DNA from: Candidatus Cloacimonadota bacterium
GTDB taxonomy: Bacteria; Hydrothermota; E44-bin80
Direction of reading: 5' to 3'
Assembly: GCA_004375965.1 (NCBI GenBank)
Contig: SOIS01000036.1
Span: forward strand, 1 to 34,605
DNA length: 34,605 nt
A program made the position numbers and the translations under genes. Shown here in pieces: positions 24,736-32,597 of this stretch; the first letter of the stretch is position 1, and each line of letters opens with the position of its first letter. Below the pieces are notes generated by a model. That model saw only the letters and a program-made list of their open reading frames with translations. It was not told the DNA's origin and made no database searches.

Positions 24736-26679
24736 ATGAAAGAAAAAGGGAAAGTTTTAATCTGGACACAAAGAAAAGATATCACAGAAAGGTTTAAAAA
24801 GGATATTAAAAATTTTATTTTTATTAAAGCATCATATAACGCAGAGTTACTTGCCTTAGCAGGAGGAAAAGATATATTTTTAATCCTTGTTGAAGTAGAC
24901 CCCTCAAATTTAACGTCGGGAATAAAAATTATACGTGATATAAGAACTCTCGCTAAAGAAGTCCCCATTGTGGTTTTTGCAAAACAACTTTCCACGCTAC
25001 TAATACACGAGATTATTCCCCTCGATGTATACGACTATCTTGTTACTCCTTTCAGCATCAATGAGATAAAACGAATCCTCAATGATTTAGAGAGTGGAGA
25101 AAAAGGGAAGGAAAATTACGCGCTCCTTTACAACCTATCAGAGAAACTACAGCAGTTATCCATTGAGAATGAAATTATAAGACTCCTCAACACAACATGG
25201 GAACTTGATACTATCCTTGATATAATTATTAAAAAAGCATTAGAGTTGGTAAATGTAGAAGCATCTTCTATCTTACTTTTTAATGAAAATAGAGACAGCA
25301 TAATTTTTAATGCAGTTTATGGTGAAAAATCAGATATGTTAAAGGGGATGGAACTCAAACTTGATCAGGGTATTGCTGGATGGGTTGCAAAGGAAGGTAA
25401 ACCAGCTATTGTCAATGATATCACTAAAGATAAACGATATTATATTGGTATTGATAAGATTACACAATTTCATACGAGATCAATCCTCTGTACACCAATA
25501 ATGACTGAAGATAGAATCCATGGTGTAATAGAATTAGTTAACAAAAAGAGAGGAGAGTTCAGTAACGATGATCTTGATAAAATTATGACACTTGCATCCT
25601 TTGCTGCTTTTGCTTTGCACAAGTCAAGTTTGATTAAAACAGAGAGGAAAAGGGTAGAGGAGATAACCCTTCTTTTTGAGTTAGGAACATACCTTTCTGG
25701 AATGCTCAATCTTGAAGCATTGTTACAGAAGAGCGCACATCTTATAAGAAATAGCTTTGGATTTTACTACATAGGTATATCTCTTATTAATCCTGAAGAG
25801 GTTGTTTTAGAGCTAAAAAGTTTTGATAGTAAAGAGAAAGTCGAACCGAAAAGAAAAAAAGTTACATTCGATCAGGGACTTATGGGATGGGTTGTTAGAC
25901 ATGGAACTCCTTTAAGGGTTGGTGATGTAACAAAAGATAACCGATACTTAAAAGGTATTGAGAGTGTTCGTTCCGAGATGGTTATTCCATTAAAAAGAAA
26001 AGATACTATTCTTGGCGTCATAGACATTGGAAGCAAAAAATGCGATTCATTCAACGATGATGATCAGATGTTAACGGAACAAATAGCGAGGCTTCTTTCC
26101 ATAAGTATTGAAAATGCAATGCTTTATAAAAAGGTGGGAAGGCTCGCTATTATTGACGACCTTACAGCATTGTTCAATGCCCGTTACTGCCATATTACAC
26201 TTGAGAGATTAAGAAAGGAAAAACAAGAAACATTTTCAGTAATATTTCTTGACCTCGATTTCTTTAAACTTGTCAATGACCGGTTTGGTCATCAGATAGG
26301 TGGGAAACTATTACGGGAAATAGGAGAGATAGTGAAACGTGTGGCAGGAAGAAATGGCATAACGATTCGTTATGGTGGCGATGAATATGTTGTTATCCTC
26401 TCAAGGATTGATAAAGAAGTGACATCACGAACAGCAATGAATATATTAAATTTAATAAATACTACTGTTTTTCTAAAAGACGAAGGTATTAACTATCATA
26501 TTACAGCGAGTCTTGGAGTTGCATCTTCACCTGAACATGCAACAAATGGAGAGGAAGTCCTCCAGCTTGCAGACAGAGCAATGTACTGGGTAAAAAATCA
26601 TGGAAGAAATGGCATTAAGATTTACGACAGTGATGTAGTAGAAATATCAGACTATCCATTACCGGGCAAAAGGATGTAA
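24736..26679 (+). CDS. Pseudo-receiver-GAF-GAF-GGDEF diguanylate cyclase
   Basis: A 647-residue protein in four parts. Residues 1-118 form a CheY-like fold whose phospho-acceptor position is Glu53 (LVEVDPS) and whose conserved Lys is Thr104 (DYLVTPF), so it is probably not phosphorylated. Residues about 145-300 and 320-475 are two GAF domains, both with the pattern GIAGWV/GLMGWV ... VGDVTKDNRY ... P(I/L)...GVI(E/D). Residues about 480-637 are GGDEF: DDLTALFNARY, FLDLDFFKLVNDRFGH, RYGGDEYVVIL (Gly547-Gly548-Asp549-Glu550-Tyr551). The signature is intact, so c-di-GMP synthesis is likely; no RxxD inhibitory site is seen in front of it. No transmembrane segment. It starts at ATG 24736, 7 nt after the cyclase-like gene, with a weak ribosome site. 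Confidence 0.93.
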   Translation: MKEKGKVLIWTQRKDITERFKKDIKNFIFIKASYNAELLALAGGKDIFLILVEVDPSNLTSGIKIIRDIRTLAKEVPIVVFAKQLSTLLIHEIIPLDVYDYLVTPFSINEIKRILNDLESGEKGKENYALLYNLSEKLQQLSIENEIIRLLNTTWELDTILDIIIKKALELVNVEASSILLFNENRDSIIFNAVYGEKSDMLKGMELKLDQGIAGWVAKEGKPAIVNDITKDKRYYIGIDKITQFHTRSILCTPIMTEDRIHGVIELVNKKRGEFSNDDLDKIMTLASFAAFALHKSSLIKTERKRVEEITLLFELGTYLSGMLNLEALLQKSAHLIRNSFGFYYIGISLINPEEVVLELKSFDSKEKVEPKRKKVTFDQGLMGWVVRHGTPLRVGDVTKDNRYLKGIESVRSEMVIPLKRKDTILGVIDIGSKKCDSFNDDDQMLTEQIARLLSISIENAMLYKKVGRLAIIDDLTALFNARYCHITLERLRKEKQETFSVIFLDLDFFKLVNDRFGHQIGGKLLREIGEIVKRVAGRNGITIRYGGDEYVVILSRIDKEVTSRTAMNILNLINTTVFLKDEGINYHITASLGVASSPEHATNGEEVLQLADRAMYWVKNHGRNGIKIYDSDVVEISDYPLPGKRM

Positions 26680-26821
26680 CCACTGCTAAATAGTAACTTA
26701 AAGAAAGTTAGACCTTTTGAAGAAATCCTTATTTAACGGGGTAAACCCAAATAACACACAGAGAGAAACAGTATGGAGTAAGTAGTAAAGAGAAAAAAGG
26801 ATAAAAGGGAAATCTAAAAGG

Positions 26822-26852
26822 GTCTCATTGCGAGAATATTCTCATAATCACA
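26822..26852. repeat. Degenerate REP-like element
   Basis: TCTCATTGCGAGAATATTCT followed by CATAATCAC. Its reverse complement contains TATGAGA and CTCGCAATGA, the ends of the element at 31977-32090, with the centre deleted. Confidence 0.45.
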
Positions 26853-26921
26853 AATGAATCAACCTCAACTTTAATAGAGGATAATTAAATACCTTCAGGG
26901 AACTTCAATATTTGATTTTTC

Positions 26922-26950
26922 TTGACTTTCAGTAAAAAAAATACTATATT
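26922..26950 (+). promoter_or_regulatory. Promoter before the Fis-HTH remnant and the protease
   Basis: TTGACT (26922-26927), 17-bp spacer, TATATT (26945-26950). The start near 26957 coincides with ATG 26958, implying a leaderless message for the small frame. The protease at 27190 could also be expressed from it. Confidence 0.5.
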
Positions 26951-26957
26951 AACAAAA

Positions 26958-27153
26958 ATGTTAAGAAGGCTTATTTTTGCTGGTATGAAAGAAAAATACA
27001 GGATTATTAAGGTTATAGCTACGGAAGGAAAGGGCTTTAATAACGTTAACAATAGAAGGACACTCTGGGAATAGAAAGGAGGCTGCGAGGATTCTTGGCA
27101 TCAGTTTACGGACATTACATAATAATATTAAAGAATGTGGAATAAAAGGATAA
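26958..27153 (+). pseudogene. Frameshifted Fis-type HTH protein
   Basis: Two overlapping frames together resemble the DNA-binding C-terminus of NtrC-type regulators or a stand-alone Fis-like protein. The first frame starts at ATG 26958 and runs to TAG 27072. The second, open from 27019 to TAA 27153 with no usable start codon, encodes EGHSGNRKEAARILGISLRT followed by LHNNIKECGIKG, a textbook Fis HTH (GNR..AA.ILGIS.RTL). A +1 shift near GGAAAGGGC (27026-27034) would join them into a product of about 65 residues. Possible causes are a recent mutation, a sequencing error or programmed frameshifting. The promoter is intact with start at the ATG, so decay, if real, is young. Confidence 0.6.
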
Positions 27154-27189
27154 TAATTATTTATGAAATCCATACATAGAGGAGTTAAC

Positions 27190-30100
27190 ATGAGTCAGAT
27201 AAACTTATCAGAGAATGTAAAAAAAACTGTTTTCCTTTCTATCATTATTTTTACAGTTTTCTGCAGTCTTTCCAATTCAAGCAACTGGTTAAAAACCCTT
27301 AAGAATAACTCAGGAAAACTTAAAAAACACGTCTTTGAGCAGGAGAGAAAGATATTCGAAAGAGACCCTCTTGCAAAAAGATATATTTCTCAACCCTCGC
27401 GGAGAAATATACTTGGAAAGAAATTTGAGGAGAGACTAAATACCATGACGCCCGAAATGGCAAGACAGGTCCCTGAAACAATCCTAGTGCTCGTACTGAG
27501 AATAAACTTCCTTGAAGATACTACAATATTAACAACAGGGAATGGCAAGATGGTGCTTGAACCGGATACAACATATGGTCAAGAGTACGAAGACGGTAAA
27601 CGGAATCTCTGGTATGAGCCTCCTCATGATTCTCTCTATTTTCATCACCAACTTGAAGCGCTCAGAAACTACTACTGGGATGATTCAAATCATAAACTTT
27701 GGATAGAGTGGAAGATTGTACCAGAGTCTAAAGATTCTTCATATACGGTTCCACATAAGATGACCTACTACGGCGATCCATACAATTTTGTTAGTGGACT
27801 TTTTAATCTATTGAAGGATGCTATTGCTGTTGCAGATACAGATTCACAGGCAGACATCGATTTTTCCGATTTTGATTCCTATATCATCTTCCATGCAGGC
27901 AGTATGTGGCAGACAGACTGGGGTGACAGTCCTTATGACCTTGCCGCAGTTTACATAGCTGGTGCTGAATACTTCTTCGGGGAACCTATCTTTGCCAACG
28001 ACAGAACAGATACAATATCGGACGCAGTACTCTATTGCGAAACAGCAAAACAGGATGGATTAGCTGCATTCATCCAGGGAGGCCTTGCACATGAGTTTGG
28101 ACATCAACTCGGTTTACCCGACCTTTACGATACATCAGGAAAAACTATGGGAGTTGGAGGCTGGGCACTTATGGGAACTGGCAATTGGAATATGGACGGT
28201 CTTGTACCCCCTCATACCTGTTCATGGAATGCTGCATTCGACTATATCATCCATCCCCATACAGCCCCTAATGATAGGCTCAGGTTTGTAGAACCAGTTG
28301 TCATTGACCATGACACAACAGGGATAGCAGTTTCATATATTGGAATTGTAGATACAATGATAAACGAGGTTGTTAAAATTCCAATAAATGCAAATGAATA
28401 CTATCTTGTTTCTAATAGATATACCTATATGAATCCCGATACTTTTCGCACTTTTCCTCCTGATACTATTAACGGCGTTGTCGTTGATTCAAATGGTTTC
28501 AGGGTGTGGAAACAGGCTGTTCTGGTCAAGACAGATGATTACGATATCTCACTTCCTCCAGAGATAAACAGTGGCGGACTTGCAATCTGGCATATTGACG
28601 AAAATAAGATTGCTCTCGGTTTTAATGATTCAACGAATTCAATTAACGCAGGTAGCCCAAAAGGTATAGATATGGAGGAAGCAGACGGTGTTCAGGATTT
28701 TGAAAAACATTTCTGGGATGTTTACGATATAGATGCTGCATTCTACGGAACGCCTTATGATGTCTTTTTCGATGGTGGCGTTAATAAAGAATTCACCCCA
28801 TCTACCACACCAAATACAGATGACAATTCAGGATGCAAAACCCATCTAAAAATTTACAATATATCTGAGCCTGGCGAAGTTATGACGTTTGATGTAAAAT
28901 ATGAATGGGGTGAAGAAGGCTTTCCACTCTTTCTCAAGGATGGCTTTGATGTCAATTCACCTATTGTATACGATATCGATGACGATGGCGAAAAAGAAAT
29001 TATCATAGGAACGATAGGATATAAAGATACTATTGATACAGTTGCTGGGAGATTACTGATATTCAACAGTGATGGTTCTTCGTATACAGGTGATCCAGAA
29101 GGTGTCGTGGCTGAATTCATACATGGAGGATACTGGTATTATACCTATTCCACAGTCGGACTTGGCGACATTAATGGTGATGGAAGCACAGACATAATCT
29201 CAGCTGATACAGATGGAAGGGTATATGTCTGGCAGGCGGATAGTATAATTGGTAATCGCATCCTGCTCCTTGATACATATGAAACCAACGGTGCCATCAT
29301 TACAACACCCCTGATTGCTGACATTGATGGAGATGGAATAGATGATATTGTGATTGGCTCTGACGATATGCGCATACACGCACTCACATTCCAGGATGAT
29401 ACACTAAGAACAATTCCTAATTTCCCTGTTATGCTTGGGCACTGGGTCTGGTCAACACCTCTATTTATCAATAACCATCTCTATACTCTTACAAACGACG
29501 GTCTACTTTATAAGATAAGCACGGATGGGGTGATTATATGGAAGAAACTTGAAGAGAGTCTAAGTTTTACAGCCTCATCCCCTGTTGCAGGAGATATGGA
29601 CAGGGATGGAACGTATGAGATTATAGTTTCAACAGGAAGAGGAGAAATCAGTTCAATTGATGAAGATGGAAAGATAGAATGGCAGAGGACAATCAAAGAT
29701 ACAACATTCTATTCAACACCAGCAATATCAGACCTTGATGGAGATGGCTTTCTTGATGTGGTTCTTGCTGCAGGAACAAGAATTTATGCTTTTGATAAAA
29801 ATGGTGCACTGCTTAATGGTTTCCCATTCGATTCTGGTGATTCACTCGGTATCCAGTCATCTATTACTCTTGGTGATCTGGATGATGATGAAAATATTGA
29901 CATCCTCGTTGGTTCTCTCAATAACAGGATTTATGCTTATAATTTTAGAGGAGAAAACCTTGCAGGTTTTCCCCTCTCCTGCGGAGGAAATGCCTATTCA
30001 ACTCCCAGCATAGTAAACCTTGATAACGATACGAAACTTGAGATTGTTGCCGCAGCGGATAATTCCGGTATATATGCATGGGAACTTCCATCAACATACA

Positions 30101-30483
30101 GAGAAAAAAACGTAACCTGGCCATTCATTAGAAGAGATATAAAACATAACGCAGTTTATCCTGATTCGCTCCTTCCTGATAAAATTCAGATATTGCAGGA
30201 TTTAATTTCTAAAAAGAGTTTTTATATCTACCCAAATCCTATTATTGGCAGTAAAGGGACAATCCGTTACAAACTTGGAGAGGACATAGAGAGGGTATCG
30301 CTAACGATTTTCAATGTCGCAGGTGACATCATGAGGGAGTTTCTCGGAAAAAATGAACAAGGATATAACGAAAATGAGGTTAATCTATGGGACATTGCTC
30401 CAGGTATCTATATATGTCAGATTGTTGTTGAAAAAGGTAAGGAAAAAGCTACCCATAATAAAAAGTTTGCCATCGTTAAGTAA
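27190..30483 (+). CDS. Secreted M6-family-like metalloprotease with FG-GAP repeats and sorting domain
   Basis: A 1097-residue exported protein. The signal peptide is at 1-31 (KKTVFLSIIIFTVFCSLS). The M6-like metalloprotease domain is at about 70-480, with the zinc motif HEFGHQLGLPDLYD (His301, Glu302, His305; Asp311 possible third ligand) and a following GWALMGTGNWN. From about 590 to 970 there are six or more FG-GAP/VCBS-like units of the form (D/N)(I/L)DGDG..D(I/V)(I/V).G...(R/G)(I/V)YA(W/F), which should bind calcium. The last ~85 residues begin FYIYPNPIIGSKGTIRYKL and end KKFAIVK, like type-A (T9SS-like) C-terminal sorting domains of FCB bacteria. ATG 27190 follows AGAGGAG (27178-27184), so the earlier in-frame ATG at 27163 is rejected. 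It is followed by another exported protein after 10 nt. Confidence 0.88.
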   Translation: MSQINLSENVKKTVFLSIIIFTVFCSLSNSSNWLKTLKNNSGKLKKHVFEQERKIFERDPLAKRYISQPSRRNILGKKFEERLNTMTPEMARQVPETILVLVLRINFLEDTTILTTGNGKMVLEPDTTYGQEYEDGKRNLWYEPPHDSLYFHHQLEALRNYYWDDSNHKLWIEWKIVPESKDSSYTVPHKMTYYGDPYNFVSGLFNLLKDAIAVADTDSQADIDFSDFDSYIIFHAGSMWQTDWGDSPYDLAAVYIAGAEYFFGEPIFANDRTDTISDAVLYCETAKQDGLAAFIQGGLAHEFGHQLGLPDLYDTSGKTMGVGGWALMGTGNWNMDGLVPPHTCSWNAAFDYIIHPHTAPNDRLRFVEPVVIDHDTTGIAVSYIGIVDTMINEVVKIPINANEYYLVSNRYTYMNPDTFRTFPPDTINGVVVDSNGFRVWKQAVLVKTDDYDISLPPEINSGGLAIWHIDENKIALGFNDSTNSINAGSPKGIDMEEADGVQDFEKHFWDVYDIDAAFYGTPYDVFFDGGVNKEFTPSTTPNTDDNSGCKTHLKIYNISEPGEVMTFDVKYEWGEEGFPLFLKDGFDVNSPIVYDIDDDGEKEIIIGTIGYKDTIDTVAGRLLIFNSDGSSYTGDPEGVVAEFIHGGYWYYTYSTVGLGDINGDGSTDIISADTDGRVYVWQADSIIGNRILLLDTYETNGAIITTPLIADIDGDGIDDIVIGSDDMRIHALTFQDDTLRTIPNFPVMLGHWVWSTPLFINNHLYTLTNDGLLYKISTDGVIIWKKLEESLSFTASSPVAGDMDRDGTYEIIVSTGRGEISSIDEDGKIEWQRTIKDTTFYSTPAISDLDGDGFLDVVLAAGTRIYAFDKNGALLNGFPFDSGDSLGIQSSITLGDLDDDENIDILVGSLNNRIYAYNFRGENLAGFPLSCGGNAYSTPSIVNLDNDTKLEIVAAADNSGIYAWELPSTYREKNVTWPFIRRDIKHNAVYPDSLLPDKIQILQDLISKKSFYIYPNPIIGSKGTIRYKLGEDIERVSLTIFNVAGDIMREFLGKNEQGYNENEVNLWDIAPGIYICQIVVEKGKEKATHNKKFAIVK

Positions 30484-30493
30484 AGGAGCTATT

Positions 30494-31195
30494 ATGAAAA
30501 ATATAGTCACTTCAATTATTATTCTTTTCATAGCCACTTCACTTTTTCCAAAAGAGATAGAAAAATTGGATGCAGTTGTGGGCAGTGGTATTATAAAACC
30601 TCCCAAAAAGTCGATGCCAAAGGCAATGATGTACTCAATTATGCTGCCAGGATGGGGTAATTTCTATGCAGGCAATAAAGGAACAGGAAAAGTGCTTTTA
30701 GGTGCGGAGATTGCGATATGGCTTGGATATTTCGGTTTCCAATACTATGGTAATATTCAAAAGGATGACTACATGCTGTATGCACATGAAAAAGCAGGAG
30801 CAAATTTCTCACGGAAAGGCGAAGATTATTACGATGCAGTTGAGGTTCACTGGACAAGCGAGGAATATAATAGATATGTAATGGAAGACGCGCGACTTCT
30901 CTATCCCAATGATCCCGAATTACAGAATCAGTATGTTCAGGAACACGGATACTTTGGAAAGGATGGATGGGAATGGAATGGAGAGAGTGTATTTATGAGG
31001 TATAGAAGGATGAGGATTTCAACAAGAGAAACATTTCAGAGAGCGTCCTTCATGACAGGTTTTGCAATTCTTAATCGATTATGTGCTGCAATCACATCCT
31101 CAAGGAATGTCCGCAACTACAACAAAAGAATAGAAGAGATTAAATGGGGTGTTGAATTTCTACCAAACAGGGTTAGTATAGTCTATAGATTCTAA
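30494..31195 (+). CDS. Exported or membrane protein, DUF5683-like
   Basis: A 233-residue protein with an N-terminal signal (MKNIVTSIIILFIATSLFP, 1-19). A segment AMMYSIMLPGWGNFYAGNKG (about 44-63) recalls the SxxlPGxGQ.Y.G pattern of DUF5683-type proteins, followed by a hydrophobic stretch GKVLLGAEIAIWLGYFGF. The second half is charged and aromatic-rich, with a later Ser/Thr-Arg-rich part and a C-terminal strand ending VSIVYRF, which looks like an outer-membrane-type ending (terminal Phe). AAAGGAG (30482-30488) overlaps the protease stop, so the two are cotranscribed and perhaps act together at the surface. Function unknown. Confidence 0.75.
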   Translation: MKNIVTSIIILFIATSLFPKEIEKLDAVVGSGIIKPPKKSMPKAMMYSIMLPGWGNFYAGNKGTGKVLLGAEIAIWLGYFGFQYYGNIQKDDYMLYAHEKAGANFSRKGEDYYDAVEVHWTSEEYNRYVMEDARLLYPNDPELQNQYVQEHGYFGKDGWEWNGESVFMRYRRMRISTRETFQRASFMTGFAILNRLCAAITSSRNVRNYNKRIEEIKWGVEFLPNRVSIVYRF

Positions 31196-31225
31196 GTAAC
31201 ACTTCATTGTAATAATTAAATAAGT

Positions 31226-31273
31226 GGGGTTTCCAGCCTCACAAAACCCTTTGGTAAGGCAAGATACCTTACC
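31226..31273 (+). terminator. Possible terminator hairpins after the exported-protein pair
   Basis: GGGTTT/AAACCC (31228-31249 approximately) is followed by GGTAAGG (31253-31259), loop CAAGATA, CCTTACC (31267-31273) and then TGTTATTCTT. The stems are short and the T-rich tail is imperfect, so termination is only possible. Confidence 0.3.
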
Positions 31274-31293
31274 TGTTATTCTTAATAACTCAT

Positions 31294-31956
31294 ATGGAAA
31301 TATTAGAGAGAATTGGCTATGCTGTGTGTCATCAATTACCCGAAAAAAGCATATTTATTGAGGGAAAACAATTACCCGTCTGCGCACGTGATACAGGTAT
31401 CTATTTTGGTTCTCTCATCTCGCTGTTCTTTATTCTTTTCTCAAGAAGAAGAAGGAGCAACAGCATCCCTGTCCCATATATCTCTTTTACCTTCGTCTTT
31501 TTTATGTTGCTTATGGGAGTTGACGCAGTTTCATCCTATGTTGGCTTCCGAGAGACAACAAACAGCATCAGACTCTTAACAGGACTTCTTGTTGGAATAT
31601 CACTTCCACTTTTTATGTATCCCATACTCATAGATAACCTTTTCGAGAAACATGATGAAGAACATATTCTTAAAAGCTGGTATGAATTATTATTACTGCT
31701 CTTTCTTGTCATTTCATCCTATCTTTTGATCTTATACTTCAATGTTCAACTATACTATCCTGTTGCATTTGCGACCGTTATAGGTATAGGAGCTCTTCAT
31801 TTCTTGCTGCTCTGCACGTTGATTAGCTTCTTTGTGTTTAACTTTAACATCAAGAGCAACATAAAAAAAGCATTACTAATTTTTCCACAAAGTTTTATCC
31901 TGCTTTTCGCTGAATTTGTAATACTCACAAAACTCCATAACCTTGTGAGCAAGTGA
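31294..31956 (+). CDS. DUF2085 family integral membrane protein
   Basis: A 220-residue polytopic membrane protein. The DUF2085 signature is visible: VCHQLPEKS (11-19), then LPVCARDTGIYFGSLISL (27-44), where many members have CARCTG; here the second Cys is Asp35. Hydrophobic segments lie at about 37-50, 63-81, 92-108, 131-149, 155-180 and 190-210. The two Cys-containing N-terminal motifs suggest a metal or redox site in other members, probably altered here. Function is unknown for the whole family. ATG 31294 has no recognisable ribosome site. A REP-like element follows the stop. Confidence 0.82.
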   Translation: MEILERIGYAVCHQLPEKSIFIEGKQLPVCARDTGIYFGSLISLFFILFSRRRRSNSIPVPYISFTFVFFMLLMGVDAVSSYVGFRETTNSIRLLTGLLVGISLPLFMYPILIDNLFEKHDEEHILKSWYELLLLLFLVISSYLLILYFNVQLYYPVAFATVIGIGALHFLLLCTLISFFVFNFNIKSNIKKALLIFPQSFILLFAEFVILTKLHNLVSK

Positions 31957-31976
31957 TATGAAAAACACTATTAAAC

Positions 31977-32090
31977 CACGTCATTGCGAGCCCAACGAAG
32001 TTGGGCGTGGCAATCTCATACTGCCTGAGAGAGAATATGAGATTGCTTCGCATCAGCAGAGCAAGAAGAAGCACTCGCAATGACATATAA
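31977..32090. repeat. REP-like element with two opposed units
   Basis: The left half reads GTCATTGCGAG, hairpin CCCAACGAAGTTGGG, CGTGGCAATCTCATA. The right half is its inverted counterpart, TATGAGATTGC ... CTCGCAATGACAT, with a different centre. So the ends are conserved and the middle hairpin varies. A half copy lies at 34462-34505 and a collapsed one at 26822. The style matches elements moved by REP-associated tyrosine transposases; no such gene is in this window. Confidence 0.75.
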
Positions 32091-32123
32091 GGTACTAATT
32101 TTTTCTTGAAAGGAGGTGATCGA

Positions 32124-32435
32124 ATGGGAGAAGAAGAAAAAAAATACGAGGAACCTACCAAACCTACACCATCAGGCGGCGAAGTTTCTGGCGGTCTTAA
32201 AGCACTCTTCATTATCCTCGCCATCCTCTTCCCAATCGTTGGTATCATACTCGGCATTATCTGGTTAACAAAAAAGACTAAGGAAGAGAAGGCACTTGGA
32301 AAACTGACACTTATCATAGGGATAATAATGATGGTTCTAAGCTGTATCTGCTGGCTTGTCATGATCGGATTTGGCGTCATGGGTGGACTCATTGAAGAAA
32401 TAAGTATGTTGTTACACTTTGTTGTAACAGCTTAG
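32124..32435 (+). CDS. Small two-helix membrane protein
   Basis: A 103-residue protein. The N-terminal 25 residues are charged, Pro/Gly-rich and probably cytoplasmic. Two membrane helices follow, at about 28-48 (LFIILAILFPIVGIILGII) and 62-86 (KLTLIIGIIMMVLSCICWLV within it), joined by a basic loop (TKKTKEEKALGK). This resembles DUF4190-like small membrane proteins. Translation at ATG 32124 has a very strong AAAGGAGGTGA just upstream, so it is probably well expressed; the open frame from TTG 32106 is an artefact. It stands alone, with a 12-bp hairpin after it. Role unknown. Confidence 0.72.
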   Translation: MGEEEKKYEEPTKPTPSGGEVSGGLKALFIILAILFPIVGIILGIIWLTKKTKEEKALGKLTLIIGIIMMVLSCICWLVMIGFGVMGGLIEEISMLLHFVVTA

Positions 32436-32451
32436 ATACATCTGACTTAAT

Positions 32452-32484
32452 GGGTAGGTTTGATTTTTTTTCTCAAACCTACCC
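32452..32484. terminator. 12-bp hairpin with T-rich loop, possible terminator
   Basis: GGGTAGGTTTGA (32452-32463) pairs fully with TCAAACCTACCC (32473-32484) around a loop of eight T's and a C. No T-run follows on either strand, so factor-independent termination is uncertain, but its place 16 nt after a strongly translated gene supports a 3'-end function. Confidence 0.5.
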
Positions 32485-32537
32485 TCCATTCCCCAATTAA
32501 GCACTAAGTAGTAGGCAAAAATAAGTGATTAAATCAT

Positions 32538-32560
32538 AATTCCTAATTTCTAATTTCATA
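32538..32560 (+). repeat. TTCCTAATTTC dispersed tract
   Basis: AATTCCTAATTTCTAATTTC then ATA, in the spacer before the endonuclease V gene; same family as the tracts at 4875 and 33986. Confidence 0.4.
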
Positions 32561-32597
32561 TTTTACAGGGCTCCCAATGACATAGTGGAGAAAACCT

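Noticed and set aside
31977-32090. CRISPR-like repeat
   Set aside because: Only two units in opposite orientation with no regular spacers; it is a REP-type palindrome.
31925-32392. 155-residue minus-strand open frame
   Set aside because: Spans the REP-like element and the antisense of the small membrane protein; no ribosome site.
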